Shown in pieces: positions 1 to 6,731 of a stretch of DNA of 13,474 nucleotides (positions within the stretch are counted from its first letter, which is position 1; every line of letters starts with the position of its first letter). This stretch comes from an uncultured Muribaculaceae bacterium (GTDB taxonomy: Bacteria > Bacteroidota > Bacteroidia > Bacteroidales > Muribaculaceae), in contig CAJTMM010000045.1 of the NCBI GenBank assembly GCA_910577465.1, positions 1 to 13,474 of the forward strand. Reading direction: 5' to 3'. The notes under the pieces were generated by a model. It saw nothing but the letters and a program-made list of their open reading frames with translations. It had not been told where the DNA came from and made no database searches. Position numbers and translations under genes: made by a program.

Positions 1-11
1 CCACCGCCATT

Positions 12-69
12 CCTAATTCTTGCTCCGCAAGCGTCCTTCGGACGATGACCTAATTCCTCATTCCTAATT
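12..69. repeat. Heptad repeat (CCTAATT) element enclosing two tandem hairpins
   Basis: Three adjacent heptads lie at 49-55 (CCTAATT), 56-62 (CCTCATT) and 63-69 (CCTAATT), with a fourth CCTAATT at 12-18. Between them are two abutting small hairpins: 19-31 (stem CTTGC/GCAAG, loop TCC) and 32-44 (stem CGTCC/GGACG, loop TTC). On the minus strand the heptads read AATTAGG/AATGAGG. The element lies just beyond the tRNA terminator, and the stop codon of a possible micro-ORF (68-142) falls in its outermost heptad. I do not recognise it as a named element. It could be an intergenic repeat family of this lineage, a processing site or a recombination relic; the window edge hides any continuation. The repeat and the stems are read directly; any function is unknown. 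Confidence 0.6.
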
Positions 70-142
70 AAACTGGCAAGAGCACATTGACATACTTAAT
101 AAACCCCAACAACGCCGCATAACCTCCAATCCCCACCGCCAT
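68..142 (-). CDS. Possible 24-residue hydrophobic micro-ORF
   Basis: On the minus strand an ATG at 142-140 opens 24 sense codons to a TAA at 70-68. The peptide starts MAVGIGGYAALLG and ends YVNVLLPV. Its only charged residue is one lysine, so it could span a membrane once. It begins within the T-rich tail of the tRNA-Arg terminator, and its stop overlaps the heptad repeat. The same ten bases that open it (ATGGCGGTGG) recur at 10-1 in the same orientation, right after a heptad, where the window ends. No homologue is recognised and no ribosome-binding site is evident. A chance ORF is quite possible; it is listed because its composition and the repeated start are unusual for intergenic DNA. Confidence 0.2.
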   Translation of the reverse strand: MAVGIGGYAALLGFIKYVNVLLPV

Positions 143-180
143 AAACAAAAATCACCGAGCCCTTTACAAGCTCGGTGATT
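141..180 (-). terminator. Intrinsic terminator of the tRNA-Arg gene
   Basis: A perfect 11-bp inverted repeat (150-160 pairs with 170-180, 9-nt loop) begins six bases past the tRNA CCA end in the minus direction. On that strand it is followed by a T-rich tract (TTTTTGTTTAT). This is the standard form of a rho-independent terminator, and its position fits termination of a single-gene tRNA transcript. Confidence 0.88.
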
Positions 181-185
181 GCCGA

Positions 186-260
186 TGGTACACCCGTGGG
201 GAGTCGAACCCCAATCGTCGGAACCGGAATCCGATATTCTATCCATTGAACTACGGGTGC
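186..260 (-). tRNA. tRNA-Arg (anticodon CCG)
   Basis: The minus strand folds as a cloverleaf. The acceptor arm GCACCCG pairs with CGGGTGT (G1-U72 wobble), followed by discriminator A73 and a genome-encoded CCA at 188-186. The D-stem is GTTC/GAAT. The anticodon stem TCGGA/TCCGA encloses loop TTCCGGT, giving anticodon CCG, which reads the arginine codon CGG. The T-arm is TGGGG-TTCGACT-CCCCA. The mature body is 189-260 (72 nt) plus CCA. It has its own promoter about 20 nt upstream and a terminator directly downstream, so it is probably a monocistronic transcript divergent from ung. The G1-U72 pair at the acceptor end is slightly unusual, but the rest is regular. Confidence 0.95.
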
Positions 261-281
261 GTTATTCTACGGTTCCACGTG

Positions 282-313
282 CAAAATTAGCAGTTTTTTT
301 GTAGTTTTGCAAA
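282..313 (-). promoter_or_regulatory. Bacteroidetes-type promoter of tRNA-Arg
   Basis: On the minus strand TTTG (313-310) is followed after exactly 20 nt by TAATTTTG (289-282). This matches the Bacteroidetes primary-sigma consensus (-33 TTTG, -7 TAnnTTTG). The inferred start lies near 276-278, leaving a short 5' leader before tRNA position 1 at 260. The exbB promoter at the other end of the window has the same boxes and the same spacing. Confidence 0.85.
302..309 (+). promoter_or_regulatory. Putative -7 element for ung
   Basis: TAGTTTTG at 302-309 matches TAnnTTTG on the plus strand and would place a start about 35-40 nt before the ung ATG. No good TTTG is found 19-21 nt upstream (the bases there are near CGTG), so the call rests on one box. 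It abuts the -33 box of the divergent tRNA promoter, so the two promoters would overlap and could compete for polymerase. Confidence 0.4.
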
Positions 314-351
314 AGAACTGACCTAAACATTGAAATAAACCATACCATAAT

Positions 352-1014
352 ATGGATGTTAAAATAGAACCGTCATGGAATAAGCTCCTCGCCGCAGAGT
401 GGGATAAACCATATTTCAAGGACTTGACTGATTTTGTGCGACAGGAATACCGCAACACCACCGTATATCCACCCGCATCAAAAATATTTGCCGCATTCGA
501 CGCCTGCCCGGTCAACGAAGTCAAAGTCGTGATTCTCGGACAAGACCCGTACCACGGTCCCGGTCAAGCCAACGGTTTATGCTTCTCCGTAGCCGATAAC
601 GTAGCTATCCCTCGGTCGCTCATCAACATCTTCAAAGAGATACACGACGACACCGGAGCACCACTCCCCCCTAATGGCGACCTATCACGATGGGCACGTC
701 AGGGCGTACTGCTCCTCAATGCCACACTCACAGTCAAGGCACACGCCGCAGGATCGCATCAAGGACACGGATGGGAACAGCTCACCGATGCAGCCATAAA
801 GCAGCTCAACGACCATCGCTCCGGACTTGTTTTCATTCTGTGGGGCTCATACGCCGCTCGCAAAGGCGAATTCATCGACCGTACAAAGCACCTTGTGCTC
901 ACATCCCCGCACCCGTCACCGCTAAGCGCATCGCGTGGATTCTTCGGCAACCACCACTTCTCTAAAGCCAATCAATACCTTATCGCCCAAGGACTCACAC
1001 CCATCGAATGGTAA
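352..1014 (+). CDS. ung: Uracil-DNA glycosylase, family 1
   Basis: The 220-residue protein has the full family-1 UDG signature. The water-activating loop GQDPYHGPGQANG (residues 63-75) carries the catalytic aspartate D65. The uracil-binding segment LLLNATLTV (about 120-128) contains N123. The DNA-intercalation loop HPSPLSASRGFFG (187-199) contains H187. The enzyme removes uracil from DNA after cytosine deamination or dUMP incorporation and starts base-excision repair in the cytoplasm. Length is normal for bacterial Ung. The ATG at 352 follows an AT-rich leader, as usual in this phylum. Its last codons overlap the start of the DUF5103 gene by 7 nt (ATG inside GAATGGTAA), indicating a shared transcript and possibly coupled translation. 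No key residue is missing. Confidence 0.97.
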   Translation: MDVKIEPSWNKLLAAEWDKPYFKDLTDFVRQEYRNTTVYPPASKIFAAFDACPVNEVKVVILGQDPYHGPGQANGLCFSVADNVAIPRSLINIFKEIHDDTGAPLPPNGDLSRWARQGVLLLNATLTVKAHAAGSHQGHGWEQLTDAAIKQLNDHRSGLVFILWGSYAARKGEFIDRTKHLVLTSPHPSPLSASRGFFGNHHFSKANQYLIAQGLTPIEW

Positions 1015-2279
1015 CACCACTACGCATCATATCCGCGCTTTGCACATTGGCATGTTCTCTGTTCATGTCGGCATCACCCGTCACGGATACGCGCAATGCT
1101 TTGGTACACCCCTCATTCCACACACTTCAGGTTTCGGTCGACGGCAATGAGATGGCTCCCCCCATCATAACCCTCGGCTCCGACGACCGCATAACCATCA
1201 GCTTCGACGAACTCGCCACCGACCGTCGCTATATGCGATACGAGCTTATACACTGCAACAGCCGTTGGCAACCTGACAATCTCGTAGCTCCGGAATATCT
1301 CGATGGATTCAACGAAGCATCCGTCGACGACTATGCTTTCTCCCAGGCGACCTCGGTACCATACGTCAACTACCGCATCACCCTGCCCAACCCCGACATG
1401 TCCATGAAGCTATCGGGCAACTATCTCCTTCGCGTCTACGATGAGAACAACCCCGACCGCACCCTTCTCCAGGCACGTTTCTCCGTCATCGAGCCGGCGG
1501 TCAAAGTCAATGCCACCGTCACCTCCCGTACCGACATCGATTACAACGACTCGCATCAGCAGCTCACCATAGCCGTCGATACGGAAGGGCTGCCGGTAAG
1601 CAACATTTTCAACGACCTCCTCATCTCCGTGCAGCAAAACGGTCGCACCGACAACGAAGCATACACCTCTCACCCCACACGCCTTGCCGGAAACGTAGCT
1701 TGGTTCGAACACGACCGCAATCTCATTTTTCCCGCAGGCAATGAATACCGACGCATGGAGATTACCTCCACCACCTACCCCGGTATGCGTGTCAGCCAAT
1801 TATCCTACGCCGACCCCTATTACCACGCCGACCTCTTCACCGACTACCCCCGCAACGAGACATCCTACGAATACGACCGCACCCAGCACGGACGGTTCAA
1901 GGTGCGCGAGTACAACTCCGACGAATCCGACACCGAAGCCGACTATATCGTTACACATTTCTCCCTCGACATCCCCGAGCAGAACAGTTACGACATATTC
2001 CTCGACGGTGACTTCCTGCAGCGACGGTTCGACCCGCAGAGCCGTATGGTCCTCAACCGGGCGACAGGCATGTACGAGAACGCCATACTCCTGAAGCAAG
2101 GTGCCTATAATTACCAGTACCTCGCCGTACCTCACGGAGCTGTCACAGGACACACCGCACCTATCGAAGGCGACAAATATCAGACCTCCAACGAATACCT
2201 CATAAAAGTATATTACCGTGAACCCGGCTCTCGCTACGACCGGTTGGTCGGTGCATCCATGGCTACATCCGGTATATAG
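1008..2279 (+). CDS. DUF5103 / type IX secretion plug-like secreted protein
   Basis: The 423-residue protein starts with a hydrophobic stretch (about residues 5-22, IISALCTLACSLFMSA) that looks like a Sec signal peptide. No good lipobox is present, so signal peptidase I processing is more likely. The rest is polar and beta-rich. Features I associate with DUF5103 are an early ELIHCNSRWQPDNL segment, GNYLLRVYDENN near residue 140 and ISVQQNGRTDN near residue 210. The family is now often named after the 'Plug' subunit that closes the SprA channel of the type IX secretion system; that functional link is family knowledge and was not tested here. A periplasmic or outer-membrane location is inferred. 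It overlaps the end of ung by 7 nt and is followed 24 nt later by the DUF3109 gene. The biological role in gut Bacteroidales is uncertain. Confidence 0.8.
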   Translation: MVTPLRIISALCTLACSLFMSASPVTDTRNALVHPSFHTLQVSVDGNEMAPPIITLGSDDRITISFDELATDRRYMRYELIHCNSRWQPDNLVAPEYLDGFNEASVDDYAFSQATSVPYVNYRITLPNPDMSMKLSGNYLLRVYDENNPDRTLLQARFSVIEPAVKVNATVTSRTDIDYNDSHQQLTIAVDTEGLPVSNIFNDLLISVQQNGRTDNEAYTSHPTRLAGNVAWFEHDRNLIFPAGNEYRRMEITSTTYPGMRVSQLSYADPYYHADLFTDYPRNETSYEYDRTQHGRFKVREYNSDESDTEADYIVTHFSLDIPEQNSYDIFLDGDFLQRRFDPQSRMVLNRATGMYENAILLKQGAYNYQYLAVPHGAVTGHTAPIEGDKYQTSNEYLIKVYYREPGSRYDRLVGASMATSGI

Positions 2280-2303
2280 CTCCCTTTCATCACTTTTTCA
2301 TTA

Positions 2304-2912
2304 ATGGAACAAGAACAAACAGAAGAGATAATGCTACAGATTAAAGACGCTTTAGTCACACTCGACCTTGCCGAACAATACTTCCAGTGCGACCTCGACA
2401 AATGTCTTGGCGAATGCTGCATCGAAGGCGATGCCGGAGCACCCATCACACGCGAGGAATATGAAAAGCTGAAAACGCTTGTCGATGTAGTGCGACCCGA
2501 CCTTCTCCCCTCTGCCATCCGTCGCATAGAGGAAGCAGGAGTAGGATACGTCGACGAGGAAGGCGACCTTGTAACACAGATTGTCGATGGCAAAAATTGC
2601 GTGTTCACCACCTACGGCGAAGGGGGCAAATGCCTTTGCGCCATTGAAAAAGCTTTCCGCGAAGGACGCACCGACTTCCGCAAACCCATCTCATGCTATC
2701 TCTATCCGCTGCGTCTTACCGAATACCCCACATTCACCGCTGTTAACTACCACCGCTGGAAAATATGCAAATGCGCCGAAGTCCTCGGTCGAGCCAACGG
2801 CACCCGTCTCTACCAGTTCATGCGACAACCCCTCATCGAACGTTTCGGTCAGGAATGGTACGACGAACTATGCCTTGCTTGCGAAGCCTACCTCGACGAA
2901 TACGGCAAATAA
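2304..2912 (+). CDS. DUF3109 cysteine-cluster protein
   Basis: The 202-residue soluble protein carries a cysteine cluster CDLDKCLGECC (C29, C34, C38, C39) followed by IEGDAGAP. Further conserved-looking cysteines occur in GKNCVF, KCLCAIE, PISCYLYPLR and WKICKCAE. This pattern fits DUF3109, related to YkgJ-type putative metal or Fe-S binding proteins; the real ligand and function are unknown. There is no signal peptide or membrane segment, so it is probably cytoplasmic. The ATG at 2304 gives nine residues (MEQEQTEEI) before a second in-frame ATG at 2331. The second start, giving MLQIKDALVTLDL, resembles the usual beginning of the family and may be the true one. It is the last gene of the ung group, 24 nt after DUF5103. 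Confidence 0.88.
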   Translation: MEQEQTEEIMLQIKDALVTLDLAEQYFQCDLDKCLGECCIEGDAGAPITREEYEKLKTLVDVVRPDLLPSAIRRIEEAGVGYVDEEGDLVTQIVDGKNCVFTTYGEGGKCLCAIEKAFREGRTDFRKPISCYLYPLRLTEYPTFTAVNYHRWKICKCAEVLGRANGTRLYQFMRQPLIERFGQEWYDELCLACEAYLDEYGK

Positions 2913-2914
2913 CC

Positions 2915-2948
2915 GCCACGCATCGCATGGCACACATCGCGTGGCACA
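2915..2948. repeat. Tandem 14-mer and inverted repeat in a convergent intergenic region
   Basis: CATCGCATGGCACA (2921-2934) is followed at once by CATCGCGTGGCACA (2935-2948), with one mismatch. GCCACGC (2915-2921) can also pair with GCGTGGC (2939-2945) across a 17-nt loop. This lies just after the DUF3109 stop, where the two transcription directions meet (gap 2913-3014). It could contribute to termination, but no T-run follows on the plus strand. The repeats are seen directly; the role is inference. Confidence 0.5.
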
Positions 2949-3014
2949 CCCCATCCGGTTTCCCCTATCCGATTAAGCAATCCTACCGGTTAAAACCAGA
3001 TTGATAATCCCCAA

Positions 3015-4307
3015 TCAAAACAGGTACCTCCTGCCGGCAACTGTCAGTGCAGCTCCGCGTATAAACAGATACGACAGGAACGCTATCCACAATCCATGGT
3101 TGCCCACCTTCGGAAACAGGACAAAATAGCACACGAAATATACCGCGGCGGCAATCGCCATGCTCCACAGCATGGCTCGGGTACGCGTTATCCCTATGAA
3201 CACCCCGTCCCACATAAACGCTCCGAAGCCCGCCAACGGAATACACATGGCCCACACGAAATATTCTTTCGCAGTGCTCACCACATCGCCATCCGAACTT
3301 AGCAATTGCAGGAAATCACTGCCGAACATCACATACACCATAGTGAACAGCAACGCCAGCACTCCTCCTGCCATCAGGATAGCCCGTGTGGCATCACGCA
3401 ACGACTTATGGTCGCCCGCACCTTTGAATCTCCCGCACAGAGCTTCAGCAGCAAAGGCAATTCCATCCATGAAGAATGAAAATAGCGTGAACAGCTGCAT
3501 CAGTAGCGCATTTACAGCAAGCATCAGCGCTCCCTGCATCGACCCCACCCGTGTAAACCACATGGTCACGGCTACCAGACACAGTGTGCGTAGAAATATA
3601 TCGGCATTGATGCGGAAAAACTCCCGTAGCTTACCTCCGTCAAATACTTCACCTAACGTTACCTTTATCCATCCGTTACGCCGCACACACAACCACAGCC
3701 CAAGCAGGAATCCCGCCCATTGTGCCGTGAGCGTTCCAAATGCCACCCCCGTGATACGTAGCTTCAGCCCGAACACAAGTGCAAGACTCACCAATATATT
3801 CAGCACGTCGATAAATATCGACACCCACATTGGAGTACGCGAGTCCTGCATACCCACAAACCACCCCGTGAGCACAAACGTACCCAACACGGCAGGAGCG
3901 CCCCATATACAGATAGAGAAGTAATCTCGGGCGAGTTCTACCGTAGCGGCATCGCCATCCATGATCAATAGCAATACATCAAGCAACGGCAGCTGCATCA
4001 CCACAAAAATCCCGCCAATGATAAAGGCGAGTGCAAGTGCACGCGCCAGTATCATGTGGGTTTCATTGATATTATTACCTCCGAAAGCTTGGGCGGTAAG
4101 ACCGCTCGACCCCATACGGAGGAATCCGCAGAGCCAATAAAGCATATTGAACATTGTACCGCCCAAAGCTATGGCGGCGATAAACACCGCGCTCCCCATA
4201 TGTCCCACTATTGCCACATCGGTAATCGACAGCAGCGGAGTGGTGATATTGGTGATTATAGCCGGAACCGAAAGGCTAAATATGCTTCTTATCAGCCGTC
4301 TGTCCAT
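3015..4307 (-). CDS. MATE family efflux transporter (DinF-like)
   Basis: The 430-residue protein is highly hydrophobic with about 12 membrane segments, the usual MATE topology and length. The N-terminal part (IFSLSVPAIITNITTPLLSITDVAIVGHMG, then GFLRMGSSGLTAQAFG near residues 62-77) is typical of the MATE family, particularly the DinF-like branch of Bacteroidetes. These inner-membrane carriers export organic cations, drugs or metabolites using sodium or proton gradients; the substrate cannot be read from the sequence. The start is 14 nt after the stop of the OPT transporter gene, so the two are very likely co-transcribed, with MATE last. The frame is intact. It converges on the DUF3109 gene at its 3' end. 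The co-transport ion is not determined. Confidence 0.92.
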   Translation of the reverse strand: MDRRLIRSIFSLSVPAIITNITTPLLSITDVAIVGHMGSAVFIAAIALGGTMFNMLYWLCGFLRMGSSGLTAQAFGGNNINETHMILARALALAFIIGGIFVVMQLPLLDVLLLIMDGDAATVELARDYFSICIWGAPAVLGTFVLTGWFVGMQDSRTPMWVSIFIDVLNILVSLALVFGLKLRITGVAFGTLTAQWAGFLLGLWLCVRRNGWIKVTLGEVFDGGKLREFFRINADIFLRTLCLVAVTMWFTRVGSMQGALMLAVNALLMQLFTLFSFFMDGIAFAAEALCGRFKGAGDHKSLRDATRAILMAGGVLALLFTMVYVMFGSDFLQLLSSDGDVVSTAKEYFVWAMCIPLAGFGAFMWDGVFIGITRTRAMLWSMAIAAAVYFVCYFVLFPKVGNHGLWIAFLSYLFIRGAALTVAGRRYLF

Positions 4308-4321
4308 CAGTGCGGACTATC

Positions 4322-6322
4322 TTATCGCTCGAGTTTCTTAGCCCGCATGCTATCCCATGCGAGATAGCAAATGAGCAACAGATACACCACTACGCCAAGA
4401 CCCTGATTGAGGGCGGTTGACATATCGGGAGTGTATTCAAATCCTGCGAAACGGGTCAACGCTGCAAATACGCCGAAGAGTGCACCGCCCGCTATAAGAC
4501 CTGAAGCTATCAGCGTACCGCGGTCACGACGCGCATCATTCACAGCCTTATCCTTGCTGCGTGTGCTCACATACCATGCTATGGCACCGCCCACAAGCAT
4601 CGGAGTATTGAGTTGCAACGGTATGAACATTCCCAGGCAGAACGCCAGTGCCGGAACCCCGAGCCAGTTAAGCAGCAATGCGAGCACCGCACCGGTCATA
4701 TAGAGAATCCATGGCGTTTCACCGCCCATCATTATCGGTTCTATCACCTTAGCCATCGCATTGGCTTGGGGAGCCACAAGTGCATTCTCACCGGAGAAAC
4801 CGTACACATCGTTGAGCAACAATATCACACCGCCTACAGTGGCAGCCGACACCAATGTGCCGAGGAATTTCCAGCTTTCCTGTTTGCGGGGTGTCGAACC
4901 CACCCAATAACCTATTTTCAAGTCAGTGACAAAGCCGCCTGCCATGGAGAGTGCCGTACATACCACACCGCCTATTATCATGGACGCCACGATACCGGAT
5001 GTACCGCTTATACCTATGCTCACAAATATAGCCGACGCTATTATCAGGGTCATGAGAGTCATGCCCGACACAGGGTTCGAGCCAACGATAGCTATCGCAT
5101 TAGCGGCGACGGTGGTGAACAGGAAAGCTATTACCGTAACCACAACCCACGCCACAAGTGCCTGCCAGAAGTTATGCAGCACACCGAGCCAGAAGAAAGC
5201 GAGTACGGCAACCAATGCTATCACTATATAGAATACGATATGCTTCATGGATATATCCAGCTGCCAGCGTACCTGTTTGGATGCTGCCGCGCCACCTTTG
5301 AACTCGCGCACCGCCAGACCTGCCGCCTGTGCTATGATGTTCCAGGACTTGACTATACCTATCACACCTGCCATAGCTATACCGCCTATGCCTATCAGAC
5401 GTGCATAGTTGGAGAACACCGCTTCAGGAGCCATCGACACAAGTTCAGCGGAGCCGTATGTGCCCATGAGTGGGATTATGACCCACCACACGAATGCCGA
5501 GCCGGCGAATATCACGAACGCATACTTCAGACCCACGATATAGCCCAATCCGAGCAGAGCGGCACCGGTATTGCAACTAACCACCAGCTTGGTCTTTTCG
5601 GCAAGCGTAGCACCCCACGAGGTCAATGCCGTGGTTACATTCTCGGCCCATATACCGAAAGTTGCCACGATATAATCATAGATACCCCCTATGAGGGCAG
5701 CTATCACAAGTGTCTTTGCCTGACCGCTGTTGCTTTCGCCTTTCGCCTGACCGCTCATCAGCACCTGAGTGGTGGCGGTAGCTTCAGGGAAAGGATATTT
5801 GCCATGCATATCCTTCACGAAATACTTGCGGAACGGTATGAAGAACAAGATTCCCAGCACACCGCCGAACAATGAGCTGAGGAATATCTCAAGAAAATTG
5901 ACTGTGATATCGGGATGCGATGCTTTAAGTATGTACAACGCAGGCAATGTAAATATGGCGCCGGCAACTATCACGCCCGAACATGCACCTATCGATTGGA
6001 TTATCACATTCTGTCCAAGGGCATGATTCTTTTTCAATGCTCCCGAAAGCCCCACTGCGATAATTGATATAGGTATAGCCGCTTCAAATACCTGCCCCAC
6101 ACGCAACCCGAGGTAGGCTGCCGCGGCACTGAATATGACTGCGAGCAATAATCCCATGGACACGGAATAGGGTGTCACCTCGGGATAATCATGCGCGGGA
6201 TGCATCACCGGACGGTATTGCTCATCGCCGGCGAGCTCGCGAAATGCGTTTTCAGGCAATTCCACCGGATCGGCATCGCGATACATCTCTTCTTGAATCT
6301 TTGCGTTATCTGCTTTTTCCAT
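4322..6322 (-). CDS. OPT family oligopeptide transporter
   Basis: The 666-residue protein has a hydrophilic N-terminus of about 45 residues (ending DYPEVTPYS) and then many membrane helices to the C-terminus. The first helices (MGLLLAVIFSAAAAYLGLRVGQVFEAAIPISI) and the segments YPFPEATATTQVL, GGFVTDLKIGYWVGSTPRKQE and WLGVPALAFCLGMFIPLQL are characteristic of bacterial OPT/YSL proteins. They import oligopeptides or related compounds across the inner membrane with protons. Length is normal for the family. Isoleucine is often coded by ATA here, for example five times within about 15 codons near 5342-5400. It lies 55 nt after ssb and 14 nt before MATE. Specific substrates are unknown. Confidence 0.93.
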   Translation of the reverse strand: MEKADNAKIQEEMYRDADPVELPENAFRELAGDEQYRPVMHPAHDYPEVTPYSVSMGLLLAVIFSAAAAYLGLRVGQVFEAAIPISIIAVGLSGALKKNHALGQNVIIQSIGACSGVIVAGAIFTLPALYILKASHPDITVNFLEIFLSSLFGGVLGILFFIPFRKYFVKDMHGKYPFPEATATTQVLMSGQAKGESNSGQAKTLVIAALIGGIYDYIVATFGIWAENVTTALTSWGATLAEKTKLVVSCNTGAALLGLGYIVGLKYAFVIFAGSAFVWWVIIPLMGTYGSAELVSMAPEAVFSNYARLIGIGGIAMAGVIGIVKSWNIIAQAAGLAVREFKGGAAASKQVRWQLDISMKHIVFYIVIALVAVLAFFWLGVLHNFWQALVAWVVVTVIAFLFTTVAANAIAIVGSNPVSGMTLMTLIIASAIFVSIGISGTSGIVASMIIGGVVCTALSMAGGFVTDLKIGYWVGSTPRKQESWKFLGTLVSAATVGGVILLLNDVYGFSGENALVAPQANAMAKVIEPIMMGGETPWILYMTGAVLALLLNWLGVPALAFCLGMFIPLQLNTPMLVGGAIAWYVSTRSKDKAVNDARRDRGTLIASGLIAGGALFGVFAALTRFAGFEYTPDMSTALNQGLGVVVYLLLICYLAWDSMRAKKLER

Positions 6323-6377
6323 CTGCTATTTATTGTGACTTAATTTTATATTCAGGCTATCGTCTCATTATATTCGG

Positions 6378-6719
6378 TTACCTCTCCGACGGACGTGAAA
6401 GAATCTCCATCGTATCCACATACACTTCGGTAACCGTATGCTTTATTGTATTGCGGTCCTCCCACGTACGTGTACGCAGCTTCCCTTCCACATATAGTTT
6501 GGTGCCTTTACGTATATATTTCTCAGCCGTGGCAGCATTGGCATCCCACAGCACCAAACGGTGCCATTCAGTACGCTCCGGAATCTGCACACCCGCCGAT
6601 GTGGTATAAGCTCTGTCCGTGGTGGCAAGCGAGAACTCCGCCACCGGACGTTGCTCCACATAACGTATTGCGGGATCCTTGCCCACATTACCTAAGAGTA
6701 TCACCTTGTTCACTGACAT
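6378..6719 (-). CDS. ssb: Single-stranded DNA-binding protein without an acidic tail
   Basis: The 113-residue protein is a single OB fold: MSVNKVILLGNVGKDPAIRY, then FSLATTD, ERTEWHRLVLW and TKLYVEGKLRTRTWED, with aromatic residues W52, W58 and the downstream W-E-D where SSB proteins contact DNA. SSB coats single-stranded DNA during replication, repair and recombination. The protein ends TMEILSRPSER directly after the last OB strand, so the linker and acidic C-terminal tip (DDDIPF-like) that recruits partner proteins are missing. Short SSBs occur in Bacteroidales, so this may be a paralogue rather than the main SSB. It starts 12 nt after the stop of the DUF2807 gene, indicating co-transcription, and precedes OPT by 55 nt. 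Confidence 0.93.
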   Translation of the reverse strand: MSVNKVILLGNVGKDPAIRYVEQRPVAEFSLATTDRAYTTSAGVQIPERTEWHRLVLWDANAATAEKYIRKGTKLYVEGKLRTRTWEDRNTIKHTVTEVYVDTMEILSRPSER

Positions 6720-6731
6720 TGCCTGGGAATA

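Noticed and set aside
64..246. A 60-codon minus-strand open frame running through the tRNA-Arg gene and its terminator.
   Set aside because: It overlaps a confident tRNA and a terminator and is in a different frame from the micro-ORF at 68-142; no coding signal.
1410..2153. Open frames on both strands inside the DUF5103 gene, including a Thr/Pro/Ser-rich plus-strand frame at 1741-2094.
   Set aside because: Low-complexity translations in the alternative frames of a GC-skewed gene; no independent start context or homology.
3160..3924. A 254-codon plus-strand open frame antisense to the MATE gene.
   Set aside because: The composition (Ser, Asn, Pro, His, Thr-rich, no domain) is that of a shadow frame; the MATE protein on the minus strand explains the region.
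4613..5875. A 420-codon plus-strand open frame lying antisense to the OPT transporter gene.
   Set aside because: Its translation is rich in His, Tyr, Cys and Thr with no recognisable domain or hydrophobic pattern, and it lies wholly inside a well-supported gene. It is the usual by-product of codon bias on the other strand.
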